Shown piece by piece: positions 9,427-19,267 of a DNA stretch of 64,000 nt (within the stretch, counting starts at the first letter, position 1; each line of letters opens with the position of its first letter). The translations under genes were made by a program, and so were the position numbers. Origin of the DNA: Artemisia argyi (Eukaryota > Streptophyta > Magnoliopsida > Asterales > Asteraceae); assembly GCA_030686995.1 (NCBI GenBank), contig CM060680.1:200867322-200931321 (forward strand), read 5' to 3'. The notes beneath the pieces are model-generated. The model was not told the origin of the DNA. It made no database searches and saw only the letters and a program-made list of their open reading frames with translations.

Positions 9427-12078
9427 ATGGCTCGTCTAAGTTTTGTCAAACGTCACAACCAATTAGCATTTTTGGAAAAGTCTGATGACAATGAAACTTT
9501 TCATCAAGCAGTGGATTTTCTAAACAATTCTTATGTCAGGTTTGCTTTACTCGTGAATCCCACTATTTTTGAATCTCAAATTTCACAATTTTGGCAAACT
9601 GCTAAAGTTAACACTCTTAGGGATGGGATTCAAGAGTTAATGGTCACAGTGGATGGTAGAACCTTGACTTTTACCGAATCATCCATTAGAAGACATCTTC
9701 GTTTGGATGATTCAGATGGCATTAGTCAACTACCTGATACTAAAATTTTTGAAAATTTGACAAAAATGGGGTATAATGTAACTTCTACAAAGCTTACATT
9801 TCTTAAAAAGCATTTTACCCCTCAATGGAGATTTTTTATTCATACAATCCTTCATTGTTTAAGCCAAAAGGAAACCTCATGGGAGCAATTTAGTAGTAAC
9901 ATGGCTGCAGCTCTCATTTGCCTGGAAACAAACAAGAAATTCAACTTTTCAAAATATATTTTTGAAGGATTGGTTAAAAATGTGGACAGTGAAACAAAGT
10001 TTTTGATGTACCCAAGGTTCATTCAGTGCCTCATCAACAAATCCAAACATTTGTTACTTCCCCCAAACAAACCTTTTAAAACTCCCAAACTTACACACAA
10101 GGTGTTTTCAAACATGAAAATTGGTTTTCAAGGAGAAGAAGTACCACTTTTTGAGGAAATGTTACCACAACATTCCGAAGAACCTGATCATTCATCACCA
10201 CATCCATCACCAGTACCATCACTCACACCAACAGCACCATCAGTCACACCACCATCACCAGTACCAATACCATCTCATCAACAAAAACAAACACTATCTG
10301 CAACATCCCCATCATTATCACATCATAACTCACCACCACAATCTCCTCCACAACAAAGTGTAGATGCTCAGACTATCAGGGAATTAAAGGAGCAAGTGCA
10401 GCACTTACAAACTTCTCTTGAAAGTCAAAACAAACATTTTACAGAGATCAACACCAAGTTAGTTAAGAGGGTTGAGAAATTAGAGTTGAAGGTGAAATTG
10501 TTGAAGGGTAAAGGAACATCTCAGTTGGTTGTTTCTAGTTCCTCAAGTTCAGATGCAGAGGGTTTGGGTCTCTCTTCCAAAAAGGGGAGGATGGGTAGTT
10601 CTAAAAATGAAGAAGAGATTCAATTTCAGTTTCATGAAGGAACTCCAGTGTTTGATGAAGAGCCTGCTATTCAAGAGACAGAGCCTGCTACTCAAGTAAA
10701 AGAGCCTGTTAGCTTGAAAGATACTGCTGAAAAAGAATCTGCTGAAGCAAAGCAAGTTGCTGCTGAAGCAGAGCAAGAGCCTGCTGGGATTCAGAGGCTA
10801 TTAGCTATGAATTTAAAAGGTTCTGATCAAGTGTCTTACAAAAGAAAAAGGGGATCACAGCCTCAGGGGAGGTTTATTGTCTCTGATGAACAATCTGCTG
10901 CTCCAAGTCCAGTATCATCACCAAAAGACAAGGGCAAGAAAATTGTAGTTGAAGATGAACCAAAGCCTAAAAAGATGAAGCAGAAAGAGCAAGCACAATT
11001 GATTGTAGATGAAAAATTGTCCAAACAGCTTCATGAAGAAGAAGTTAGGAGGGCTGAAGAAGAATCAAGAATGTTGCAAGAAAATTTTGATGCTCAGCTG
11101 CAATACATCATTTCCATTGATCCAATTATAAGAGGTGAAGCTTACACTCTGGTGTGTGATGAGTCTCTCAGCTCAGATGAAATGACAATCAAGCTCAATG
11201 ATTTCATCACCAAGAAATACAATCAAGAGGCATTGGATGATGTCTATCAGCAAATCCAGAAGAATCAGAAGAAAGGATTCAAAATGCCACATTCTGAAGC
11301 AGATCAGAAGAAATTCTTCATGATATATCTGAAAAGAGAAGTGAACATGAAGGATCATCAACTCAAAGGTAAATCTTTTGATGAATTGAAGCTTCTATAC
11401 TTAGAGGCTTACAGAAGAAACAAAACCAGTTTTGTCATGGATACACAAGAAAGACCTTCCAAAAGAAGAAAAGATGATCAGAAGGAACAAGCAGAGAAAG
11501 CAGAATTGCCTTCTGTTCAAACAAGAGAAATGGTTGTCGATGTTCCACAAATTATTTTTGCTGAACCTTTACATGCAAGGCATCCATTCATAGATTGGGA
11601 AATCTACAATGATAAGTTTGGCAAAGCATGGAAGATAACAAGAGTTGGAAACAAGGTTGAGATTTTCAAGAACTTTGAAAATCTTCTCAGAGCATGTAAC
11701 AGAATGGATTTAGATGAATTATGGGTATTAGTTCAAGAGAAGCTGAAAACCAAGTATAAGCCAGATGCAAAGGAGCAAGAGCTATGGGTTGAGTTCAGCA
11801 GACTATATGATCCAAATCCTTCTGATACTCATTGGAAATTTCCTTACTATGATTTATCTGTTACATGGGAATACTTCAGCATGAGTCATGTTCATCATCT
11901 GTCCACTCAAAGTGGAATAGAGCTCTTTATGCTAGGAGAGAAGGAGTATCCTTTAAGCTATGAAGTATTATCAGTTTTAATCTCCAATAAGCTTTTGTGT
12001 GAAGAAGAGACTGATGCAGTCAAAAGATTGAAGGAGAGCTTACTTGATCAGTATGAAAGCCTAAGAAGAAAAAGATAA
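9427..12078 (+). CDS. Copia A additional 3' ORF, intact, 883 aa
   Basis: Extra ORF between pol and the 3' LTR, in sense orientation, starting at ATG 9427 and ending at TAA 12076-12078. No enzymatic motif is visible. The first ~230 residues are a conserved globular region shared with element B (SFVKRHNQLAFLEKSD; NPTIFESQISQFW; TESSIRRHLRLDD; LMYPRFIQ). A proline/serine/histidine-rich linker follows, then a coiled coil (~310-365), an acidic Ala/Glu-rich stretch, a basic patch (KPKKMKQKE) and a conserved C-terminal domain (~690-880; RHPFIDWEIY, HHLSTQSGIELFMLGEKEYP). Similar predicted proteins in Asteraceae databases carry labels such as synaptobrevin-like that look spurious to me (from memory). 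Being intact while pol is broken is notable. Candidate roles are nucleic-acid binding or host interaction; neither is shown. Confidence 0.8.
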   Translation: MARLSFVKRHNQLAFLEKSDDNETFHQAVDFLNNSYVRFALLVNPTIFESQISQFWQTAKVNTLRDGIQELMVTVDGRTLTFTESSIRRHLRLDDSDGISQLPDTKIFENLTKMGYNVTSTKLTFLKKHFTPQWRFFIHTILHCLSQKETSWEQFSSNMAAALICLETNKKFNFSKYIFEGLVKNVDSETKFLMYPRFIQCLINKSKHLLLPPNKPFKTPKLTHKVFSNMKIGFQGEEVPLFEEMLPQHSEEPDHSSPHPSPVPSLTPTAPSVTPPSPVPIPSHQQKQTLSATSPSLSHHNSPPQSPPQQSVDAQTIRELKEQVQHLQTSLESQNKHFTEINTKLVKRVEKLELKVKLLKGKGTSQLVVSSSSSSDAEGLGLSSKKGRMGSSKNEEEIQFQFHEGTPVFDEEPAIQETEPATQVKEPVSLKDTAEKESAEAKQVAAEAEQEPAGIQRLLAMNLKGSDQVSYKRKRGSQPQGRFIVSDEQSAAPSPVSSPKDKGKKIVVEDEPKPKKMKQKEQAQLIVDEKLSKQLHEEEVRRAEEESRMLQENFDAQLQYIISIDPIIRGEAYTLVCDESLSSDEMTIKLNDFITKKYNQEALDDVYQQIQKNQKKGFKMPHSEADQKKFFMIYLKREVNMKDHQLKGKSFDELKLLYLEAYRRNKTSFVMDTQERPSKRRKDDQKEQAEKAELPSVQTREMVVDVPQIIFAEPLHARHPFIDWEIYNDKFGKAWKITRVGNKVEIFKNFENLLRACNRMDLDELWVLVQEKLKTKYKPDAKEQELWVEFSRLYDPNPSDTHWKFPYYDLSVTWEYFSMSHVHHLSTQSGIELFMLGEKEYPLSYEVLSVLISNKLLCEEETDAVKRLKESLLDQYESLRRKR
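10660..10745 (+). repeat. element-A motif array inside the extra ORF
   Basis: GAGCCTGCTA-type units at 10660, 10681 and 10702, then GATACTGCTGA (10720) and GAATCTGCTGA (10735). They encode short Glu-Pro-Ala-like repeats. The 15-21-nt spacing keeps the frame. Confidence 0.6.
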
Positions 12079-12161
12079 GGTTTTTGGAAGAGTTCCCTCA
12101 AATCCTCAAGGTATGAATTTTATTCACAAAGAAACTTGGTTATTTTATATGGGAATAACAA

Positions 12162-12870
12162 GTTTAGGGGAGGATTGTTGGGAATAAAATGCACAAAGTA
12201 AAGAGTCTGCCAGAAGAGCCTGCTAGTGATAGTTAAGCCTGCCTCTTCAGTTTTGCTGATGTTGAAGATATACTAACAGTACCTTCTAGGTAAGAAGGTA
12301 CTGCTAGTTAAAGAAGGTCCTGCCAGTTTTCAAGACAAGTTGCTGTATTTTAATTAGAGATATTTACTTGTATTATTAGTCTTTGTACAAAGTTATACGT
12401 TAAGTAGAAGTAGTACAGAAGTCTCAGTAGATATAATGGAGTGTTTTACCTTGAAAGGTGTAATATTAGGATAAGATAAACCTCTAGTATATTATATTAA
12501 GCAACTTGACCACTTGTAATAAGGGCTCCTTATACTATAAAAGGAACCCTTAAGACACTATCTTAGACACAACTTTCCCAGCTCTCACACTCATCTTTCC
12601 CATGCATAACTTCCATATTTAAAACCCTTTCACGTATCAAAGATTCAAGGTTACACTTGTAATCCTGGTGATAGTTTAGATCACCCGTATTATTTCATCA
12701 ATAATATTGAATCATTTTGTGTTATTCATGTTGTGCTCATTCTCATTTACTTATTCACCACCTTTGTTCCTTTAGTGTGTTTTAGTAAATTCCGCGTGCT
12801 AACTCACATTCATTCATAAATATCCTAAACACATTACTGAGATTAACATCCCAAGTGTTTGCCCAAATCA
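12162..12870 (+). repeat. Copia A polypurine tract and 3' LTR
   Basis: The tract AGGGGAGGAT ends at 12175 and the LTR begins TGTTGGGAAT at 12176. The TATA box is TATAAAAGG (12536-12544). The end is taken as the CA at 12870, by analogy with element B's LTR (about 695 bp). U3 carries the element motif at 12203, 12216, 12235, 12297 and 12316, and inverted at 12272-12283. From 12259 onward this LTR is copied at 24417. Confidence 0.8.
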
Positions 12871-15049
12871 ATATATATAGACAGAATCCTTCCACATATT
12901 CTTAGCTAGGCATCACAGTTATAGCAATGGATTGCTACCCTAGACTAAGTCAACATCTACCGCTTATCTTACCCTTAGCTAGTCAACACATACGCAAATT
13001 AAAAGTAGTTGCATCACGTAATGTCTTCGAATAACCAATTCAAGTATACCAGTTAATCAATCAATCAAATCTCAATCAAACATTTCACGTATTCAGATAA
13101 CAATCATTGAGTTTAGTTATAACGAGCATGTACTCTCCCCAAAAATAGTTATGAAAACCGTTAAAAAGTGGGGGCTATGAACTCACCTTAACCACAACAA
13201 TGCAATGATCACGACTGACACAACTAGCATCTAGAGCTAATCACAATGATAATCCGAAAGATAGGTATCACGAGTATAGTGGTATAAAGATGGCGTAACC
13301 TAATACGCATACAATTATCTTAGAAAATAGCTCGTGAAATAATAAAGTCTATGAAAGACAATGTATTGTAGTTTTCATGGATTATTCATGTCATTACTTG
13401 TAAAAAGTTTAGTGTCAACGATTTCATGTGGTGTGGTAAGAAGACATTGACTCAAGATGCAACTCACGCCAAAATGAGAAAGGCATCGACATACAACTCA
13501 CATCAAAGAGGAATAGACATCTACATAATTGAGAATTACTGACGCGAACTCAAGTTGAGTAAGAATTTACAAAAAGAAGTCAAAATATGACGACAATGAA
13601 ATAAGTCAGTTAAGTTGTACGTTTCGGTATTTACCCTGGTATCCCCAAGTAATTTGTATAGAGTCAATAGAGTTTAGAAGAGTAATTTAAGTTTTATAAG
13701 AAAACTCAAATTAGTATATCACGTAATAAAAGTGTACAAGTTTATAAAGACCATTTCGATTATTGTCGGGTTTTATGAGAATAAAAGTTTTGAACAATAA
13801 ATACAAGTTTAGAAAGTTGTATAAAATTTAGCATGACGCGTTCTTTTATACAACATTTCCAAGTCAATGCGACTTTAATGAAATCAATTTTCTCAAAAAT
13901 AATATTTCCCGACAATTTACTGGAAAGCTAATAAAGAGTATTCATTATTTATTAGACATTATTTCCTTATTGTATAATTGTTGTGAATCAAATATATTAA
14001 ATTCGTCGGAGTCTAATATATTGTATTCGTTTCAAGTACAATAAGTCCAATTTGTCCAATATTCAATGAGTATCGATATAAGTTCAATAATTGTCCAAAT
14101 GTAATCAATCATATATAATCCGATAATTATAGTCACAATCCAAGTATTGATCCCAATGTCACTTACCAATCTTTACCGAAACGTATGAAGGATCACGTTA
14201 GTCAAATGTATTTGGATACCACAATTTATTAAAAAATCAACCTTTCAAAATATATCACACCTTTAATTAAACCAAAATTTGAACCAAAACTCATATGTGT
14301 GTGCTTGTTAATAAACTAACACATCCATAGTGTGTTTAACCCAAAATGTACTCAACTGAAATATGGGCTTCGGCCCATAGATAAATCAAACGCACCCTTT
14401 ATTGACTGTTAGCACAACATACCTTAAAATTTAAATATGAACACAACTTTTGTAAATTTCTCAAAATTTAGAGCAGACCCTCGTGTAACTAAGACCATAA
14501 CCCACCTATTGTTGTTGTGTTACCAAAGCAAAACCGAACGCCCTCTTGACTAGAAAATAATGACAAGCAAACACACTCTAAGTGGGGTTCTCGTTAACCA
14601 ACAAACAAATAATCACACCCTCTTGGGTGCTTCGTAACTCGATGGCAGAAACAAGTGAACACCCTCTTGGGTGCTACTGTAACTGAGTACACAAAACACC
14701 AATGCCAACATCTATAAACAATTAAGCACACACCAGTAATGATTTCCAATCAAATCCAAGACCAAAACCAAGTTAATAACCATCCCACACGGGTTAACTA
14801 AGAAATCCGAGACAAAACCAAATCTGACTGGTACCATTTGAAATGATTCTTAACCACATGAAGTTGATATGTTTAACCTTGTCTCAAATCCAAATCTGTA
14901 GTATACTCTAATGTGAAAACATGTATGGAATTGTGTTTAGGATGATTAAATGAGAAGAAATCTAGTGAGAAGTTAGAGAGAGAAAGAGATGAAGTTGGGA
15001 GCCTTATGAGAGAAACTTGTAATATGTTAGATTGCAAATGAAGGTCCAA

Positions 15050-15079
15050 CCTCTCCACTAGTGTCCACTAGTGGAGAGG
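15050..15079. repeat. perfect 14-bp hairpin
   Basis: CCTCTCCACTAGTG (15050-15063) is the exact inverse of CACTAGTGGAGAGG (15066-15079), with a 2-nt spacer. It sits next to the minus-strand TATA box and is repeated in the duplicate copy near 27210. Confidence 0.8.
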
Positions 15080-15701
15080 GGTATTTATACAAGGAATTAA
15101 ACGCCCCTTAAAACGGGCTGTGGATCGAGCTGACAGTGGGTAAGACCCGACCCGACTCCACAAATACTAACTAATATTAAACTACGTACTAACTAATACG
15201 AGTAATACTACGAGCTACAACATGCTAAACTATACTCAGGGTGACCGAGTCTTCATGTGAATAAACGTATTCCTAACAAAATCTGTTTACAACGGGTCTC
15301 GACCTAAAATCAAACCGAAACCAAACAAACACTTCTTTCTACAAGGTTTTGAATAAAAATATTTTTAAACCGTATTTGAATCCAAAAATATAACAACTTG
15401 TTTTTATCAACTCTGATCCACGAAAACATTGACACCAACCGGTTTAAATGAAAAGTAACAAGAGAATAGAAGTTGTGTCTAGCTTACCAAAGGAATAAGA
15501 AAGAAGGAGAGAGAGAGACGAGAGAGAAGAGTGAATGACGGCGATGGTGATGATGACAGCCATGGTGGCTACTCTCGAACCAAAACAATCAAAAACAAAA
15601 CTCTAAACAACACTTGGTCTTCTCTATTGATGGTGAAAATAGGGCGGCGGCGTGGTGGAGGCAGTGATGACGACGGTGCGTACTCCACAGATCGGGGTTG
15701 T

Positions 15702-15717
15702 GGGGGGGGGGGGGGGG
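15702..15717 (+). repeat. poly-G run of 16
   Basis: An uninterrupted G16. The duplicate copy near 27860 has G14. It could form a G-quadruplex, and it is also a sequencing-error hotspot. Confidence 0.85.
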
Positions 15718-15852
15718 TTGAGATGATGGTGGATTTATGATTATATTAATGGTGAGAGTGGTGGGGTAATGACCGGAGTTGCCGGTGGCGGCTGTTATAA
15801 GGAGGAGGGTGTTAGGGTTTTGTGAGTGTGTAAGATAAGAGATGAGTGGGAG

Positions 15853-16404
15853 TAGGGCTGTAAACGAACTGAACGTTCAGAGAACATTTCATTAACCGTT
15901 CAGTAAAAAGTTCGTTTATGTTCGTTCGTTTTTTAAATGAACGAACATGAACAATATTTTACGTTCGTTTAGTTAAATGAACGAACATGAACAAAAAGTC
16001 TCGTTCGTTCATTTATGTTCGTGAACGTCCGATTATGCGTTCGTTAAAGTTCATTTATGTTTATTTATCTATTTATGTTCATATATCATATCGTTTAATT
16101 TTATAATTTTAAAAATTGGTTTGTTTAAACAAAGCAACACTTATAAAACAATATATTGTGAAGAATTCAATTAAGTTTATGTTTGTTTTCCTATTTTCAT
16201 TTATGTTCGATCGTTTATATTCGTTTAGCGTTCGTTTAGTGTCTTTATGAACGAACATGAACAAGTCATTTTCTTAATAAACGAACATGAACAAAAAAAT
16301 TTGTCCATTTAAGTGTCCGTGTCCGTTTATTTGTCCGGTTAAAATTAAATGAACGAACATGAATAGGGCTCCGTTCGTGTTCGTCCGGTTCATTTACAGC
16401 CCTA
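15853..16404. mobile_element. hAT-like MITE
   Basis: Terminal inverted repeats TAGGGCTGTAAA (start) and TTTACAGCCCTA (end). Flanks AGTGGGAG (15845-15852) and AGTGAGAG (16405-16412) are 8-bp target duplications with one mismatch, as expected for hAT. The interior of 552 bp is made of degenerate GTTCGTTTA/GAACATGAAC repeats and has no ORF. Confidence 0.85.
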
Positions 16405-16754
16405 AGTGAGAGAGATGAGGCTTATCAAATAAAGGGTAAAACCCTCCTCTTATTTCCTTTATAGCCAAAAGTTGAAATAAAAATAGAAAAACTAAGTGGA
16501 AGTTTTATAAAACTTGAAGGGGTGCGGGGTAACATTAACTGTAGGGGCTAATTCTAAAATTTTGGTAATCCTTCACGAAATGTGGTCCGGGGCTCGTTAG
16601 CTTATTAAACTGCGGGTTCAAGACACGAGTATAACACCATCGCGTTGATAAGATCAATTATAAACATGTCTAGTTTCTCGAAAATCATTCTAAACTCAAA
16701 ATAATTGATCGTTTCTCCGAATAGAACACGTTAGGAAATTTACGAGTTGTCACA

Positions 16755-17019
16755 GTACACGTGTGGGCTCGTTTATCAGGAAATGCGAGATAACCTCTCG
16801 TTTTGAGTTTTTAATTCTCAATAAATGTCAGAAAATATATAATGTGCATTTTCTGATAAAATAAATATATTTAATATTAAAATAATAGCACGAAAAAATT
16901 ACCGTTTGTCACAAATAGTTTTGAGTTTTATGAACAAGTATTGCCCTGAAAATGCCAGTTGCTACATCACAGATATTGGTACAAGATTTACAAATACACG
17001 AGTACTTATAAGACCAAAA
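16755..17019. other. unassigned flank of element B
   Basis: AT-rich sequence with no gene, between the minus-strand LTR start and the target duplication of element B. It was contiguous with 46460-46739 before B inserted. Confidence 0.5.
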
Positions 17020-17024
17020 TAAGG

Positions 17025-17510
17025 TGTTGGGAATTATACTAACAGTTACCACGGCTAAGTGAAGATGTTACAACTGCAAAAGAGTGTGCTTGCAGTGGAA
17101 ACTCATTACCACTGCAAGAACATATATGACCACTGCTTATTAGATAACTGTTAGGAAACGCGTCTAGATAAATATAGAATAGATCTTGTGTATATCTTAT
17201 TCTATTAGCATTATACTTATCTTGTAGAAGAGGACTCCTTGTGCTATAAAAGGAGATCCTAGGTTATCAGTTGATAGCACTCATATATACGTTTCTAGAG
17301 CTTCAAGGTGTAACCCTAGTGATATCAAGATCACTCGTATTATTATTATTAATAATATTGGAGCTAATAGTTTGTTTACATACATTGTTCATATAAAACT
17401 GTCTCTTATTCACAATCAAACTTCTAAGTGTTACTAAGTAGATTCCGCATACTTAGTGATATAATTCAAAGTATCAATCTAACACAAGTTCAAGGTATTT
17501 AGATCCATCA
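17025..17510 (+). repeat. Copia B 5' LTR
   Basis: 486 bp, TGTTGGGAAT to GATCCATCA, matching 45971-46454. TATA box TATAAAAG at 17245-17252. U3 contains the element-B motif (TTACCACTGCAAG-type) at 17045, 17067, 17105 and 17127, and inverted at 17089-17102. Confidence 0.95.
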
Positions 17511-17512
17511 AG

Positions 17513-17528
17513 TGGTATCAGAGCCAGG
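17513..17528 (+). promoter_or_regulatory. primer binding site, initiator tRNA-Met type
   Basis: TGGTATCAGAGCCAGG, two bases after the LTR. This is the standard Copia PBS complementary to the 3' end of initiator tRNA-Met. Confidence 0.9.
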
Positions 17529-17574
17529 CTTTGATACTTTGATTTAGAAGACTCTAGTTCACTCAGAAGAATCA

Positions 17575-19267
17575 ATGGAGACAAAAACCAGTAACTCAAA
17601 CATTGCTGCTAAGCTTCCAAAGCTTAAGTTGAATGACTTTGAGATGTGGAGACTAATGATAGAACAATTCTTTATGGTCCAAGATTACACACTCTGGGAG
17701 ATCATTATGGTTGGAAATTCTTTCAAACCAAGTTCTACTTCAGAGATGATTGGTGGCAAGGAAGTTATTAAGGTCAACACTGGACCTGTTACTAATGATG
17801 AAAGACTTCAGTTGAAGAATGATCTCAAGGCAAGAGGTTTGTTGCTGATGACACTTCCCAGAGACCAAGTTCTAGCATTCAGCAAGTACAAGACTGCAAA
17901 GACTCTCTTTGATGAGATTTGTGAAGTTTTTGGTGGTAATGATTCCACCAAGAAGACTCAAAAGACCTTGCTGAAGCAGACTTATGAAAACTTTGGTTCA
18001 TCAAGTAATGAATCTCTTGATAGCATCTTTACAAGGCTACAAAAGATTGTTACTCAACTCACTGTTTTTGGAATTGAGGTGGAAAGGGAAGACCTCAATC
18101 TAAAGTTCTTAAGAAGCTTACCCTCTGAGTTTGGAACCAATGTTGCTGTGTGGGAAGATAAGCCAGAGTTGGAGACCATGAAACTTAATGACTTGTACAA
18201 TAACTTCAAGGTTATTGAACAAAGATTGAAGAAAGCTGGTAAAATAAGCTCAAGTTCAGGAAGTGTAGCACTCATATCATCATCTCTTGATGATAGTTCA
18301 GATGAATAAAGTGATAGTGATGATGACAGTGCTAACATTGTTGTTTCCACTGGTAGCTCAAAGAGACAGATTGCATGGCTTAGTGATACTACTTTTTATG
18401 CCTTTATATCAAGTCAAGTAGGTGGTTCGATCCTCAATCATTAGGATCTGGATCAAATTGATGAAGATGATATGGAGGAGATGGACATTAAATGGCAAGT
18501 GGCATTACTAAGCTTAAGGACAAAGAAGTTTTGGAAGAAGACTGGAAGAAAGATCAACATCAGTGGCAATGAAACAGTAGGTTTTGACAAAAAGAAGGTG
18601 GAGTGCTACAATTGTCATAAGAAGGGGCACTTTTCCAGGGAGTGTAGGAAGCCAAGGAAGTCTGACAATAGGTCAACTTGGTATAAGCAGGACAAGAAGA
18701 AGGAACCTACTACTGATGAGCCAAAGGGGCTATTGGACATTGATGGAGTGAGCTTTGACTGGAGCTTTATGACTAAGGAAGAGGAAGATGATTCAGAGTC
18801 TGCAATGGTTGCTACAGAGCTTGCACTAATGGCTTTTTCTGACTCTGAGGTACAAATTGATAATGCTTGTTCTAAATCTTGTAAGGCCTTAAAAGAGTAT
18901 GAGAAACTTAAAGCACAATTTAATGAGCAACACATAGAGTTAACTCATACTAATTATAACTTATCAAATCATAAAAGAGGCCTAGGTGTTTTAGAAACTC
19001 AATTAGAGCATTATAGGGCAAATGAATCTAAGTTCAGTGATGATATTGCAGTATTAAGAAGAGACTTAGATTATCAGGTTGTTGTTAATAAGGTTCTTAG
19101 AGAAGAACTAGAAAAGGTTAAAGTGGCTAGTGAGAATATAATGATAACTAAGCAAACACTGGATCATCAATCCAAGTGTATTGATAAAATTTGGGAAGCC
19201 CAAATTGTGAGCAAAGCCAAATCAGGACTTGGATACAAAACAGTTCCACCACCTCTAAGAGGTGTTC
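17575..19267 (+). pseudogene. gag: Copia B gag, N-terminal part, split by element G
   Basis: Starts at ATG 17575, 64 nt after the LTR. The N-terminal capsid domain (UBN2/DUF4219-like: LKLNDFEMWRLMIEQFF; TRLQKIVTQL; VEREDLNLKFLRSLP) is followed by two in-frame stops, TAA 18307-18309 and TAG 18442-18444, in an Asp/Ser-rich linker. The zinc knuckle CYNCHKKGHFSREC (coded from ~18604) comes next, then a helical region. The frame is cut at TGTTC 19263-19267, where G inserted. It is the same reading frame as the second half at 36886-37879. The stops make a full gag impossible even ignoring the insertion. Confidence 0.9.

Larger units (their letters stand above)
3468..12870 (+). mobile_element. Ty1/copia element A, 5'-truncated by the upstream element
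   Basis: Order: gag C-terminal half, protease, integrase, reverse transcriptase, RNase H, a 0.86-kb noncoding spacer, an 883-aa extra ORF, polypurine tract and 3' LTR. The 5' LTR, PBS and gag N-terminus lie upstream of the window, beyond the Sirevirus insertion. The element has one frameshift and two nonsense codons in pol, but its extra ORF is intact. It is related to element B at 17025-46454 but is not the same family: the LTRs differ and B carries an extra antisense gene. Confidence 0.9.
12871..16754 (-). repeat. old Ty3 chromovirus-like LTR on the minus strand
   Basis: Read on the minus strand the sequence starts TGTGACAACTCG at 16754, a start I associate with Tekay-like chromovirus LTRs. 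It has a TATA box TATAAATAC at plus 15081-15089 and near its far end the phrase GAGTTCATAGCCCCCAC common in these LTRs. No PBS, PPT or ORF is seen, so it is a solo or truncated LTR, perhaps cut by element A's insertion at 12870. It contains a MITE at 15853-16404. The lineage call is from memory and the 12870 side is uncertain. Short open frames inside it (minus 14873-15058, plus 15531-15740) look fortuitous. Confidence 0.45.
17020..19267 (+). mobile_element. Ty1/copia element B, 5' segment
   Basis: Starts with TSD TAAGG (17020-17024), then the 5' LTR, PBS and gag. The element is interrupted at 19267 by element G and resumes at 36886. The matching TSD TAAGG is at 46455-46459. The two LTRs differ at roughly six positions in about 485 bp. 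Confidence 0.95.

Noticed and set aside
9427..12078. Naming the extra ORF synaptobrevin-like or xylulose kinase
   Set aside because: I recall such labels on similar predicted proteins, but no SNARE, longin or kinase motif is visible.
14873..15740. Small ORFs in the chromovirus-like LTR (and their copies at 27031-27877)
   Set aside because: Short, low-complexity, in an LTR with a poly-G run; kept open only because the region was duplicated.
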